Shown one piece after another: positions 1-11,763 of a DNA stretch of 64,000 nucleotides (position 1 is its first letter; each line of letters begins with the position of its first letter). Under the pieces are notes generated by a model. It made no database searches, was not told where the DNA came from, and worked only from the letters and a program-made list of their open reading frames with translations. The translations under genes were made by a program, and so were the position numbers. The stretch covers positions 8,745,814-8,809,813 of the forward strand of contig RPFO01000213.1 in assembly GCA_009746045.1 (NCBI GenBank). The letters are read 5' to 3'. Source of the DNA: Mesostigma viride. Its lineage: Eukaryota; Streptophyta; Mesostigmatophyceae; Mesostigmatales; Mesostigmataceae.

Positions 1-25
1 TTGTGTATTTTTAGCAAACGGATGT

Positions 26-490
26 GTTGGAAAGAAAGTGACATGGGTTGATCTGAGGGGCATACTGCACGGGTGAAACGCATGCAGGTAGGGAGTATCA
101 TTGGTAAGGCTGTATGTTATGTGTATACATATCTTGCGTATGCGTAGGTTGCATTATGCGTATGCGTATATTGAATTTGGCCTTGTGGCAAGCTTTGGTT
201 TCTTACCAAAGGGTTGTGCTGGAAAGAAAGGTGACAGGGGTTGATCTCAGGGGCATACTGCATGGGCGAAACTGCACTAGGTACTCCTTACCTGTCCGGT
301 CATTGGTAAGGCACGGTGCGTGCCAGGGGTTGACCTGAGGGGCGTACGGCATGGGTGAAGCTGCATGTACGTATGCCCAATACCTATCATCATTGGTAAC
401 GCACTGCGTGACAGGGGTTGATCTAAGGGGCATACTCCATGGGTGAAACTGCATGTAGGTAGAGGGCATCTTTGGTAAAGCAGTATATAA
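26..490. repeat. Degenerate ~90-bp tandem repeat
   Basis: The phrase GGTTGATCTGAGGGGCATAC followed by a TGGGTGAAACTGCATG-like segment and ATTGGTAAGGC recurs near 46, 239, 326 and 416. Copies are diverged and spacing is about 87-90 bp over the last three. The small ORFs here follow the repeat and look non-coding. Confidence 0.65.
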
Positions 491-3095
491 TGCCAGGTAT
501 ACATGGTTGTCTCCTTGATACATATATTTCAGGTTCTTCTTTTCGGGGTTTAAGGGGACTCGCACGTCCAAAAGCCTGAAAAACAGACTTTAGTGAGTAT
601 CAGTTCCAATGCACATGGGAACCATCTAGTGATGATTGGGTACCATAAATATGATGTTTGGACATTCATACCACCACTTGTTGGGGGTACTACCCCCAAC
701 CACGCACCGGTGGCGAGCTAAAAATAGAAAAAGACGCTATTTATGAGATATTTTGCCCAAGACAAACCACTTGTCTAAATGACCTGCCCATACATTTCTG
801 CAAAGTTCCCCCACTTTTTTAAAAGCTGGGCTATTTACATGGCCAAAATGGTCACATTTGTTTGAGTTATTAATTTTCCCGCAAAATGGGTACTTTTTTT
901 AGCAAAAAAAAATAAATCAAATCATTAACACATCAGATTGGGTCATCCATACATTTTAAATTCCACTGAGTGGGGGGAAACACACTGCCAAAATTTGAGC
1001 TCATTCTGACAAGCGTAGCTCAAGTTATTGATTTTCCTGTGATGCCACCTGGGTAGACGCTAAAAGAGAATTGAGCTAGTGCTGAGCCAAAATGACATCT
1101 GTTTTGCTACCCTAGACACCCAAAAACATGCCCACTTTGATCACGGAGTGTGAGGAGGATGTCCGGAGCGTCATACGCCCCACCCCTCCATCGGCACAGC
1201 CAGCCTTGTGAGTCTACCCTTATCAACAAGGCTGGTAGGACGACACGCCTGAGCAGCATATGTCATGCCTATCTCAGGCTAATAATGTGCGATTTTGTGC
1301 CAACAACCAAGTTGTTCCACCCAACAACACATTAAAAACCCTGTTCCAAAATGCCCAACAAGCCGGACATGTGGAGGACCACACATGCAGTATATAAAGA
1401 GAAAATAAGCTGACTTTTTATCCAGCCAACCTGTGGCTAGCTGCTCTGGTTAGCATGACAAAGGCTATCATTTACTCAGTGGGAAAGGTGAAGAGACCAT
1501 TGGAACAACCTACCTGACGCATGTGCCACCAAAGCATTGTGTCCCGCAAAATGCACACTGCCTCCTTTCTAACAAGGACGAGCCACTTTCTTTAGGAGAC
1601 AGGTGCCAGCTCGTCAGTGTCTGGGGAAAATGATGCCGCTGCTTAGGAAGACCGCGTGAATTTCCTCGAACACAACTGTCTATAAAGCAAAAGAAATTTC
1701 AGAGAAGCATGTAAATAAAAGCATTACACCTTCCCGACAGGTTGTGGGCCACGCGCTGCAGCAAGCCAGCCACGTCACAGACGAACTTGCTAAAAAACAT
1801 CCAGGAATCTAGCGATGCAGCGCCAGGACCCGCAAGTTCATGGCTGCATCTGGCCGGAAAGAAGGCAAAAAGCTTACGCTCAACGAGCTAAGAAAGCAGG
1901 AAAGCGCTATCTTAGGACGTTTAATACAAGAACGTACCATAACGGGCATTTATTCGTGCCCAGGCGCACAAGAAAGGCCACCCTTTCATGGAGAGGTCGG
2001 GCGCGCATCGCGCAGGCCTAATGTTATCTTACCGCAAAATGACGGGAAAGGTAAGGATAGCAGCGGGAATTTTTACGGCTTTAGAAACATCATTAAACTA
2101 GCTTCCATTAGGACCATCAAAACTGGCAACAATCGACAATCACACCTGCAGGCATCCATTATACTTTATTCATCCCGACAGAAATTCAGGCCGGACCCCC
2201 CCTGCCGATGGTAAAGAAAAAAAGCCCACGACATTATAGATCGCAACCATCCCACCATAAAGTAGAATCAGTAACTAATTTTCTCCAACAATCGAGCATT
2301 TTTTCTGCTTTCCGCGAGCCAGATTTGTCACGTTTCGTCTAAAAGCAGTCGCCATGGCCACTTCCGCAAGGGGTGCGCGCACCGTGCACCCACTTTTCAC
2401 GGTACGGAGGGTACCGCGGAATTTTTTTGGCGCGGAAAAAATTCGCCGCGCCGAGTCCCCTTAATTTCCCTATGTTGCATGCCATTCTCACCCGCCTCTA
2501 ATATTCTCAATGAATGCATATATTGCTTCCACTCCGGGCGACCAACTTTACTGTAAATTGTCCTACGGTATAACCGGTTGTGATAAATTAATGGATGAAT
2601 AGATTAATGTCGCGCTCATGGTCCTCCCTGCCTTACCAATGAAATATAAATGCTTCCGTAACGCTCAATAAATGTCACAACTAAACCTAACGCACAAGCA
2701 ATGATATACGCATACGTAATTTACACGTACCTCCGTCTGAACATCGCACAGTGAACAAAGTGCAAGACGTGTTCGCTGTGTTACCCCAACGGTTACAAAT
2801 GCTTACGGCCTCAGTCGCACATCTCCGTAGCGCAATGGGAAGGGCAAATGTCTCCAGAATCTCCGATTGGCCGGGAACTAGCGTACGATTTTCACAGATT
2901 TTCACTCCAGTTGGTCGCCCGGACTGGAATATTTGCTCGCGTTCAGTGGGCCCTAAATGTGCACACGTTCCGTAGACGGTTGTAGTAGAGTAGGTGACGT
3001 GTCCGGCCGGAGACCGGCCACAAACGCCGGACAGGCACAATATTGGTTACTACCGGGGGCCCGGGGGCGAAGCCCCCGTTCTTGTATCATTTATA
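491..3095. other. Region with no supported gene
   Basis: This is mostly AT-rich sequence with only short ORFs and no recognisable domain. The longest, 1840-2214 (+, 124 codons), resembles no family I know. A GC-rich hairpin-like stretch lies at about 2400-2455. A perfect hairpin (GGGGGC-GAA-GCCCCC type) sits at about 3058-3078, just left of the hAT-type element. Confidence 0.5.
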
Positions 3096-3103
3096 TTAAT
3101 AAG

Positions 3104-3755
3104 TAGGGCTGGCACATCCGGGTATTTTCTCGACCCGGACACGAACACGAACACCTGGGGAGAGTACCCGAACCCGAACCCGAACATGTTCGGTACATTC
3201 CCAGGTGACCCGAACACGAACACGAACATGTACTGTTAGGATTAAGTGACCCGAACCCGAACCCGAACATACCCGAACATTTTACCGAACACGAACAATT
3301 CACTAAATAAATTAAAATAAGTGAGAAACTAGACATAGTTTGTTGTCACTTTTCATAATACGCAATAAATTAATAATGATTACGTAATCATTACCTAAAC
3401 TAGTCCGGTCGTGCTTAGACAATTCTACTACCGTACAACAGCTTTGCTCTTGCCAGCGTGTCGGCGGACTAATCTAGGCCGCTTTTTCATCAGAGAAGCG
3501 TTGCCTAGTCGGATCACTGGATGGTACTACAGGGATTCCGCCAGAAAATGTTCGGTACCGGGTCAGAGGCGAACATGTTCGCCCGGTTCCCAGGGTGACC
3601 CGAATACGGACACGAACATGTTCTGAAGTTTCCAGGTGACCCGAACCCGAACAGCACATGTTCGGCCGAACATTTTTGCCGACCCGAACACCGCACATGT
3701 TCGGTATTCGCCCGAACATGTCCGTGTTCGGTATGCGGCGGATGTGCCAGCCCTA
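3104..3755. mobile_element. Non-autonomous hAT-type element (MITE) with intact TSD
   Basis: The terminal inverted repeats are TAGGGCTGGCACATCCG at 3104-3120 and its exact reverse complement at 3739-3755. Both ends are flanked by the same 8-bp direct repeat TTAATAAG (3096-3103 and 3756-3763). An 8-bp target duplication and a YAGGGNTGGCA-like terminus are hallmarks of hAT transposons. The 652-bp interior has no transposase. It consists largely of iterated CCCGAACACGAACA and palindromic CCGAACATGTTCGG motifs, which could be subterminal transposase-binding repeats. Perfect TIRs and TSD suggest a fairly recent insertion mobilised in trans. Confidence 0.88.
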
Positions 3756-3847
3756 TTAATAAGACTTATATTAATAATTTTGTATCAATTATATATTGAG
3801 ATACACTTAGTGTTTAATACTTTAGACGAGCACAGTTGCCTTCCTTT

Positions 3848-4112
3848 GGGTATTTCTTATTCCGGGGCCCAATGGCCGGCGCCGCGCCAGACTCGCCCGC
3901 CTTTGGGCTTTGGGCGTCTTGGAATTGGGCTTTGGGCGTCTTGGAAGTTGGCTTTGGGCGTTTGCGCTTTTGGATTTCTACACTACACTGGTACTACGTA
4001 AAAAAGCACAGACTGGTGCAGCGTAACATCCATACAACGTAAAATTACCGCCGCACATGAGGCCGGCAGCAATAAACTGGCAGCCAGCAAGCCGGAACCG
4101 GACAATGGCGTC
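3848..4112 (+). repeat. Dispersed repeat R, copy 1
   Basis: About 210 bp from GGGTATTTCTTATTCCGGGG to ACCGCCGCACA is nearly identical to the reverse complement of 11027-11237. Similarity continues more weakly to about 4112. It contains internal TTTGGGCGTCTTGGAA iterations. ORFs through it are not conserved as protein. It is probably part of an unidentified transposable element. Confidence 0.8.
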
Positions 4113-5780
4113 GGTTGCTGGTATTTCACTTACACTTCACAGACTGCTTTGGAGTTTTGAGCATTTCCAGGCTAACCGAACTTAACATATTACCACATAC
4201 AGCCTAGGAGGCTCCGGCGTAGTTCTTAAGCAGGAGCGTCCCGGCCGTTTCCAATGGCGCATGATGCATTCAAGCACCATGTGGCTTTTATCTCGACATT
4301 ATTGCTCATCGTGTCTACATCTTTCGGCGTGCGGGCTAGCACTGACACGAGTGCGCAAGGCGGTTCTGATCGTGGGACTTCAATCAAGATCTTACGTAAG
4401 CTAATTTTTGTACACAAGCGAGGTTCCGAATGATCCAAGGGACCCGGCCCCTCATTATTCGGCCGCGGGTTCTTCTTATGCATGATGCTGCTGTGGATTG
4501 TCCGTGCCGGTAGTCTCTGTTCTACAGTAATGACGCGAATCCGCGTTGTGCTTGATCATGTAGTCAGCCCTTCGTGTTCATTACCTGTAAACTGAACGTG
4601 GCAACTTGCACAGCGATGGAGTGTAGGGTAGAGGGTTGTAGACCCGCCCTGCGCACGCCTGTGAGGGTGCTCCGGTATGTAGTGTGCATCCTTTGTGTGT
4701 GTTATCATTAGTTGGCCTACTCACTACCAAGTGGGAGTGTAATTGTTCGTGGTGGGAGTCCTGCCTTGGATGCCGTCCGCCCCGGCAAGCCCGTCCTCCA
4801 GGCAGTCAGGGGAACCACCATTGGGGGGAGGTGGCTCAATTGATGGAGGTGGTAAGCCCCTGCACCGATTGGCTAGTCGGTCGAATCCCACCAGATGATG
4901 TAACTCTCACTGCGTAATGGGGAGCTAATTGGTGGTGGCATAGTCATGGGATGCGTAGGTCTACTTCATGATTACCCGCTATCTTACTTTGTTTTTATCG
5001 TGGTCCTCTCTACTGCTGCAAGGGGCTCCCTACCTGTTGGGGGCGGGGGGGGCAGGTTATCATTTGTTAGTTATATACGCCGTCTCTCAGTGGTGTTACG
5101 TCCGTTCGATATGGACTTGCCTACAGAGGGTGGTACTGACGTACACGTTGATCGGGAGTTCCGGTTGAGCCTGTGATACATTATTTTTCAATTTGCGTTT
5201 CAATTTGCGGTGGTTGATCAAGCATGACTATATGGTTGTCTCCTTGATATGCTGTATAGTTTTCGGAAGACACCGACGCACGGCTGACACGCATGGTTGA
5301 CACTATACGTACCAACTTGATTATTTGGGTGGTTATGCCCTTTCATACGGCTTCACGTTGCATGGCTTTACATTTCCCTTCCTTATTTAAGTGAATGACA
5401 TGGGGAGACATGCTTTAGGACTTGGTGCACTTTGCCTGAGCAAGGTGTGACAATTAATTCACCGCTATAAATGTGAATGGACCTGTGAATGGACCAAGTT
5501 CGTCGAAACGGGGAAATAACGTTACTTGATACTAGATTTAGGGAGGTCCTGTGTTCGTAACTTGCTGGTAGCTACTGTGGTTTCTCATTTTCGGTGTTGT
5601 CCGTGGAATCTCATATTTGGGCAGCTAGCCCCATGCACGTTGAGCGCTTACTGACAACAATACAAGATTTAGACGCGTAGGGGGGCAAGAATCAATTGTG
5701 CGTCGGCACGGTAGCTTGCATCATTCACGATTTGTGCGTTTTAATCGAAGGGCATCTACTTAGTTCGGCAGAGCAACGGG
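4113..5780. other. Region with no supported gene
   Basis: No domain-bearing ORF and no long repeat is visible. The only feature is a weak tRNA-like segment at about 4824-4895. A short phrase GGTTGTCTCCTTGATA at about 5235 also occurs near 505 and 29183, suggesting fragments of a common dispersed repeat. Confidence 0.45.
4824..4895 (+). other. tRNA-like segment (possible SINE head)
   Basis: TGGCTCAATTG at 4832-4842 fits a Pol III A box. GGTCGAATCC at 4879-4888 resembles a B box but is one base short of the GGTTCGAATCC consensus. Spacing of about 47 bp is compatible with a tRNA, but I cannot fold a clean cloverleaf. A decayed tRNA or tRNA-derived SINE is more likely than a functional tRNA. Confidence 0.25.
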
Positions 5781-5885
5781 GGTTGTTTAGTTAGTAGTTA
5801 GTTAGTACTTACTTAGTTAAAATAGTTAGTCAGTTAGTGAGCTAGTGAGCTAGTTAGAACTTGATAGGTAGGTCAGGTAGGTAGG
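5781..5885. repeat. TTAG/TAGG simple repeat
   Basis: Degenerate tetranucleotide iterations of TTAG, then GTAGGTAG, abut the fold-back element on its left. Confidence 0.7.
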
Positions 5886-6074
5886 TAATTAATTAATTAA
5901 CTAATTAGACTCGTGCTCCCGTTGGGGAGTCACGGAGCCCGAACTGCCTTTCATCCCTTTGTTTGCACAACAGGAAGGAAGGTCATAGACCCCCTTTCTC
6001 CTTCATGCTAGAGGCATGCCACAGATGCGTGACTCCCAAACGGGAGCACGAGTCTAATTAATTAATTAATTAAT
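5886..6074. mobile_element. Fold-back element with ~46-bp inverted arms
   Basis: The left arm (5886-5933) runs from a TAAT-rich stretch through GACTCGTGCTCCCGTT to GAGTCAC. The right arm (6029-6074) is its near-perfect reverse complement. A unique centre of about 95 bp separates them. The motif TTAATTAATTAGACTCGTG recurs at about 31100, so it appears to be a dispersed family. The AT-rich ends hide any target duplication. No coding capacity is present. Confidence 0.7.
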
Positions 6075-6278
6075 GCCACAGCTGCAATCGGACACGCTAA
6101 ACGATCCTGCAAGATATGTGGGTGCAATGAGACCCATGTGAGCTTATCATAACAAGGAGCGTGGGCAAGTAATGTGAGCATAGCCAAGACGTAGCATCAT
6201 TAGATGTACAAGGGAATATTTAATAGCTATCTTGATCTGTGCGTGGAGGAATAACGGCGAACATGAAATGAAGGAACA

Positions 6279-6431
6279 AGTACCCCACAACCAGGAACGT
6301 GTTTCCCACAACCAGGAACGAGTATCCCACAACCAGGAACGTGTTTCCCACCACCAGGAACAAGTATCACATAACCAGGAACGACTATCCCACAACTAGG
6401 AACGTGTATCCCACAACCAGGAACAAGTATC
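6279..6431. repeat. 21-bp minisatellite, left block
   Basis: About seven copies of a 21-bp unit of the form TATCCCACAACCAGGAACGTG. The last 54 bp are identical to an internal part of the right block (about 10262-10315). The 82-bp array begins immediately afterwards. Confidence 0.9.
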
Positions 6432-8805
6432 CTCTGCCGGCAGTGCCACCCCATGCAAGACCCCACAAGCCATCCTTGCGTCAAGGGGACATGCAGTCAT
6501 CACAAGGAGCGGTAACTGCCGGCAGTGCCACGCCATGCAAGACCCTACAAGCCGTCCTTGCATAAAGGGGACATGCAGTCATCACAAGGAGTGGTAACTG
6601 CCGGCAGTGCCACCCCATGCAAGAAGACACAAGCCGGGGACATGCAGTCATCACAAGGAGTGGTAACTGCCGGCAGTGCCACGCCATGCAAGACCCCACA
6701 AGCCATCCTTGCGTCAAGGGGACATGCAGTCATCACAAGGAGCGGTAACTGCCGGCAGTTCCACGCCATGCAAGACCCCACAAGCCATCCTTGCGTCAAG
6801 GGGACATGCAGTCATCACAAGGAGCGGTAACTGCCGGCAGTTCCACGCCATGCAAGACCCTACAAGCCGTCCTTGCATAAAGGGGACATGCAGTCATCAC
6901 AAGGAGTGGTAACTGCCGGCAGTGCCACCCCGGCCATGCAAGACCCCACAAGCCATCCTTGGGTCAAGGGGACATGCAGTCATCACAAGGAGTGGTAACT
7001 GCCGGCAGTTCCACGCCATGCAAGACCCCACAAGCCATCCTTGCGTCAAGGGGACATGCAGTCATCACAAGGAGTGGTAACTGCCGGCAGTGCCACCCCA
7101 TGCAAGACCCCACAAGCCATCCTTGCATAAAGGGGACAAGCAGTCATCACAAGGAGTGGTAACTGCCGGCATTGCCACCCCATGCAAGAACCCATGCACA
7201 AGCCATCCTTGGGTCAAGGGGACATGCAGTCATCACAAGGAGCGGTAACTGCCGGCAGTTCCACGCCATGCAAGACCCCACAAGCCGTCCTTGCATAAAG
7301 GTGACATGCAGTCATCACAAGGAGTGGTAACTGCCGGCAGTGCCACGCCATGCAAGACCCCACAAGCCATCCTTGCGTCAAGGGGACATGCAGTCATCAC
7401 AAGGAGTGGTAACTGCCGGCAGTGCCACCCCATGCAAGACCCCACAAGCCATCCTTGCATAAAGGGGACATGCAGTCATCACAAGGAGTGGTAACTGCCG
7501 GCAGTGCCACCCCATGCAAGACCCCACAAGCCATCCTTGCATAAAGGGGACATGCAGTCATCACAAGGAGTGGTAACTGCCGGCAGTGCCACCCCATGCA
7601 AGACCCCACAAGCCATCCTTGCATAAAGGGGACATGCAGTCATCACAAGGAGTGGTAACTGCCGGCAGTGCCACCCCATGCAAGACCCCACAAGCCATCC
7701 TTGGGTCAAGGGGACATGCAGTCATCACAAGGAGTGGTAACTGCCGGCAGTTCCACGCCATGCAAGACCCCACAAGCCGTCCTTGCATAAAGGGACATGC
7801 AGTCATCACAAGGAGTGGTAACTGCCGGCAGTGCCACGCCATGCAAGACCCCACAAGCCATCCTTGCGTCAAGGGGACATGCAGTCATCACAAGGAGTGG
7901 TAACTGCCGGCAGTTCCACGCCATGCAAGACCCAACAAGCCGTCCTTGCATAAAGGGGACATGCAGTCATCACAAGGAGTGGTAACTGCCGGCAGTGCCA
8001 CGCCATGCAAGACCCCACAAGCCATCCTTGCGTCAAGGGGACATGCAGTCATCACAAGGAGTGGTAACTGCCGGCAGTGCCACCCCATGCAAGACCCCAC
8101 AAGCCATCCTTGCATAAAGGGGACATGCAGTCATCACAAGGAGTGGTAACTGCCGGCAGTGCCACCCCATGCAAGACCCCACAAGCCATCCTTGCATAAA
8201 GGGGACATGCAGTCATCACAAGGAGTGGTAACTGCCGGCAGTGCCACCCCATGCAAGACCCCACAAGCCATCCTTGCATAAAGGGGACATGCAGTCATCA
8301 CAAGGAGTGGTAACTGCCGGCAGTGCCACCCCATGCAAGACCCATGCACAAGCCATCCTTGGGTCAAGGGGACATGCAGTCATCACAAGGAGCGGTAACT
8401 GCCGGCAGTTCCACGCCATGCAAGACCCCACAAGCCGTCCTTGCATAAAGGTGACATGCAGTCATCACAAGGAGTGGTAACTGCCGGCAGTGCCACGCCA
8501 TGCAAGACCCCACAAGCCATCCTTGCGTCAAGGGGACATGCAGTCATCACAAGGAGTGGTAACTGCCGGCAGTGCCACGCCATGCAAGACCCCACAAGCC
8601 GTCCTTGCATAAAGGTGACATGCAGTCATCACAAGGAGTGGTAACTGCCGGCAGTGCCACGCCATGCAAGACCCCACAAGCCATCCTTGCGTCAAGGGGA
8701 CATGCAGTCATCACAAGGAGTGGTAACTGCCGGCAGTGCTACCCCATGCAAGAACCCACAAGCCAGCCATGCAATCATCACAGGGAGTGGTAACTGCCGG
8801 CAGTG
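6432..8805. repeat. 82-bp satellite array with higher-order structure
   Basis: About 29 copies of an 82-bp unit carrying the palindrome CTGCCGGCAG, then CATGCAAGACCCCACAAGCC and CATGCAGTCATCACAAGGAG. Unit variants differ at CTTGCGTCAAGG versus CTTGCATAAAGG and at GCCACGCC versus GCCACCCC. Variant order repeats: the segment near 7190, with its ATGCACAAGCC insertion and an AAGGTGACATG unit, recurs near 8340. ORFs across it on both strands are artefacts of few stops. Confidence 0.95.
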
Positions 8806-9045
8806 CGCGGCCCTAACGTTAATTCCCACACCCCCTCTGCTAACGTTAGTTTCCACACCCCTCTTCTAACGTTAGTTTCCACACCCCTCTGCTAACGTTA
8901 GTGCCCACCCCCTCGGCTAACGTTAATTCCCACACACCCTCTGTTAACGTAAGGTCCCACACCCGTGTGCTAACGTAAGTACGTGCCCCTCCCCCCTCTA
9001 CTATCGTTAATTCCCTCCCCCCTTTACTAACGGCCCCGGGCAGCC
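8806..9045. repeat. TAACGTTA-containing minisatellite, block 1
   Basis: Units of about 26-28 bp alternate CTAACGTTAGT with a C-rich spacer such as TCCACACCCCTCTG. The array starts directly at the end of the 82-bp array. Confidence 0.85.
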
Positions 9046-9307
9046 TCCTGGTTTGTCTGTAATATGGAGGCAGATGGTACGCAAGGATAGATGGCAAGTA
9101 GTGATGAAGGATCTACCACCCCCAAGCCTGTGGGGGCTCCGCGTGTGACCAAGTATGGCATTCATAGCGATTCGGGCCGCGGTGCCCACACCCCTGTAAC
9201 TAGGACCTAGATAGCTTACACCATCCATTCCATCCCATGTTCCCCTCCCACTGAGGACTTATGCTCACGTGACGCAGTCACGTGTCTATTAATTAATAAA
9301 TTAATTT

Positions 9308-9385
9308 ACTAACGTTAGTCCACAGCCCCCTCTGCTAACGTAAGTGCCCTCCCCCCCTGTTATCGTTAATGCCCACCCCCCTTAA
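9308..9385. repeat. TAACGTTA-containing minisatellite, block 2
   Basis: Three degenerate units of the same family, followed by a short TTAAA-type run. Between this and the neighbouring blocks (9046-9307 and 9386-9650) I see only unique, non-coding sequence. Confidence 0.7.
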
Positions 9386-9650
9386 AAAATTAAATTAAAT
9401 TAAATTATAACATGCCTCCGTGGGGAGATCATGTAGCACATATTCCGTGATGGATGGGGTGGAGGAAGCCGCCTGATCGAACTATCCTAACTCTAAGCTA
9501 TCTAGAAAATACTAACTACACTACTCATCAAAACGCCTCCTCCGCTTGGGGGGAGGGGGCTTGCCCACAGGGTCGGGCGTGTGCGCCTTGACAATCTTCT
9601 TCCGCCGTGTCTTGTCCTGCATGGCAGTCCAAGACGGGAGAGTCCCACCC

Positions 9651-10082
9651 CCCTTCACTAACGTTATTCCCCAGCCCCCTCTGCTAACGTTAGTGCCCGC
9701 ACCCCTTTACAAACTTTAGTGCTCGTGCCCCTCTGCTAACGTTAGTGCCCGTGCTCCTTTATTAACGTTAGTGCCCCCCCCCTCCCCCCCCTCTGCTAAC
9801 GTTAGTGCCCGTGCCCCTTCACTAACGTTATTCCCCAGCCCCCTCTGCTAACGTAAGTGCCCGCGCCCCTTTACAAACTTTAGTGCTCGTGCCCCTCTGC
9901 TAACGTTAGTGCCCGTGCTCCTTTACTAACGTTAGTGCCCAGCCCCCTCTGCTAACGTTAGTGCCCGTGCCCCTTCACTAACGTTAGCGCCCGTGCCCCT
10001 TCACTAACGTTAGTGCCCGTGCCCCTCTGCTAACGTTATTCCCCAGCCCCCTCTGCTATCGCTAATGCCCGTGCCCCTTTAT
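9651..10082. repeat. TAACGTTA-containing minisatellite, block 3
   Basis: About 15 units of 26-28 bp combine CTAACGTTAGTGCCCGTG with CCCCTTTAC, CCCCTCTGC or CCCCTTCAC. The variant order around 9660-9760 recurs around 9815-9910, indicating block duplication. Confidence 0.88.
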
Positions 10083-10510
10083 ATTTGGACCAGGAACACA
10101 TCCTACAACTAGGCTCGACTATCCCACAACCAGGAACCCATCCCACAACCAGGAACGAGTATCCCACAACTGAACTAGGAACGTGTATCCCACAACCAAG
10201 AACAAGTATCCTACAACCAGGAACGTGCATCCCACAACCAGGAACGTGCATCCCACAACCAGGAACGACTATCCCACAACTAGGAACGTGTATCCCACAA
10301 CCAGGAACAAGTATCCTACAACCAGGAACGTGTTTCCCACAACCAGGAACATGTATCCCACAACCACGAACGAATTTCCCACCACCAGGAACAAGTATCC
10401 CACAACCAGGAACACATCCCACAACCAGGAAAGTGCATCCCACAACCAGGAACAAGTATCCCAAAACAAGGAACACATCCCACAACCAGGAACGTGTATC
10501 CCACAACTAG
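10083..10510. repeat. 21-bp minisatellite, right block
   Basis: About 20 copies of the same CCCACAACCAGGAACGTGTAT unit as at 6279-6431, in the same orientation. Because 21 is a multiple of three it yields long repetitive ORFs on both strands, which I regard as non-coding. Confidence 0.9.
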
Positions 10511-10979
10511 TCGCGCAGTCGGTCTGAATGACTGGCATTATAACGAGCGTCATATTCGTCTCCGGCTTGGCAGTGCCGTCATCCTGCATACAAAAAGCAC
10601 ATTGGAGCCAGCACTTTCCCGCGGGTTGTAGCCGATATTCCTCCATGCAGCGATATTCACCAATGCGCTATCAATAAACAAGTCGACACCATCCGGGTAT
10701 GTAAAAAAAGCACGCTGCTGGCCACGACGGTCACGGCGATGATGAACGACAATAACAAGAACGCCTAATAGCAGGCGTCATACAAACTAGAACAGACTGG
10801 AACAACTACTTACCCGGTCGTCTGTGATCTTGACACAGAGCCTGGTTTACAAGGAAGCGAGGGAAACCGGCCACTATGAGCACCCCTACTTAACCCACAT
10901 AATGAAGGTTAGGAATCCTCCCCATCATGCTAACCGTAGACTCGGTGAAACGCCCCATGCTACAAATACGATAGCCCAG
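10511..10979. other. Region with no supported gene
   Basis: Unique sequence without a recognisable ORF or repeat. It bridges the satellite cluster and the inverted copy of repeat R. Confidence 0.45.
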
Positions 10980-11237
10980 CAACGACTACTTGCGGCCATC
11001 ACCTTGTCCAGTTCTGGCTGGCTGTGCGGCGGTAATTTTACCAAGTTTAAAAATGTTACGCCGCACCAGTCTGTGCTTTTTTACGTAGTACCAGTGTAGT
11101 GTAGAAATCTGCCAAAAGAGCAAACGCCCAAAGCCAACTTCCAAGACGCCCAAAGCCAAATTCCAAGACGCCCAAAGCCCAAAGGCGGGCGAGTCTGGCG
11201 CGGCGCCGGCCATTGGGCCCCGGAATAAGAAATACCC
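10980..11237 (-). repeat. Dispersed repeat R, copy 2 (inverted)
   Basis: Reverse complement of 3848-4112, about 95% identical by eye over the central 200 bp. It ends at the same GGGTATTTCTTATTCC boundary. On its outer side, about 100 bp away, lies another TAGGG-ended element, as with copy 1. Confidence 0.8.
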
Positions 11238-11341
11238 TGCATAGTGCATTCAGCTTTTGGGCGTTGGCCTAACTCTTGAGTCGGCGGAGGCATGACCGCG
11301 CCAGCTGGTGAGTGGAGGCTGGAGGCTGCGCCGCCCGCTAG

Positions 11342-11565
11342 TAGGGGTACTACTATTCGATATTCGGAACTACGAATATATTCGTCGAATAGTAGGGTGT
11401 CCCGATTTCGATACCGAACATATTCGGAAGTAGAGCTTGCCTCCCGATACCGATACCGAATATGTTCAGACGGACAGACCGTTCGCCGTATACTGAACAT
11501 ATTCGGTGTTCGGTTCGGTATTCGGGGGATATTCGGTATTCGGAACACTATTCGGTACAACCCTA
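11342..11565. mobile_element. Second hAT-like miniature element (candidate)
   Basis: The ends read TAGGGGTAC... and ...GTACAACCCTA, an imperfect inverted pair similar to the 3104-3755 element. The interior is again dense in TTCGGTATTCGG and palindromic CCGAACATATTCGG motifs. I could not find an 8-bp target duplication, so the boundaries are tentative. It is probably an older, diverged relative. Confidence 0.45.
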
Positions 11566-11763
11566 CTGCTCACTCACAAGTCAGTACGGACAGTACGTGT
11601 GACGTGTGAAGGATTGCTACAGCCTGCTACATCAACCTACAGTTGTTGTTGTTGTTGTTGTGTCCCACGCCGCACATGGGCAGCAGAGAATCTATAGTGG
11701 CCGAGGGCCGGATATATTTGGTATCGGTGGTACTATCAGGGCACTGGGACATGGACGGTTGCA

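Noticed and set aside
1840-2214. 124-codon ORF as a gene
   Set aside because: It has no recognisable domain, no splice partners and no codon-usage resemblance to the GC-rich exons. Kept only as a mention.
6432-8805. CRISPR-like array of regularly spaced repeats
   Set aside because: The whole 82-bp unit is conserved with no unique spacers, the genome is eukaryotic, and there are no cas genes. It is a satellite.
10036-10646. Protein with VPGCGxH-type repeats
   Set aside because: It is a translation of the 21-bp minisatellite. The opposite strand gives an equally open frame.
11342-11565. 8-bp target duplication for the second hAT-like element
   Set aside because: The flanks (CCCGCTAG and CTGCTCAC with shifts) do not match, so no TSD is claimed.
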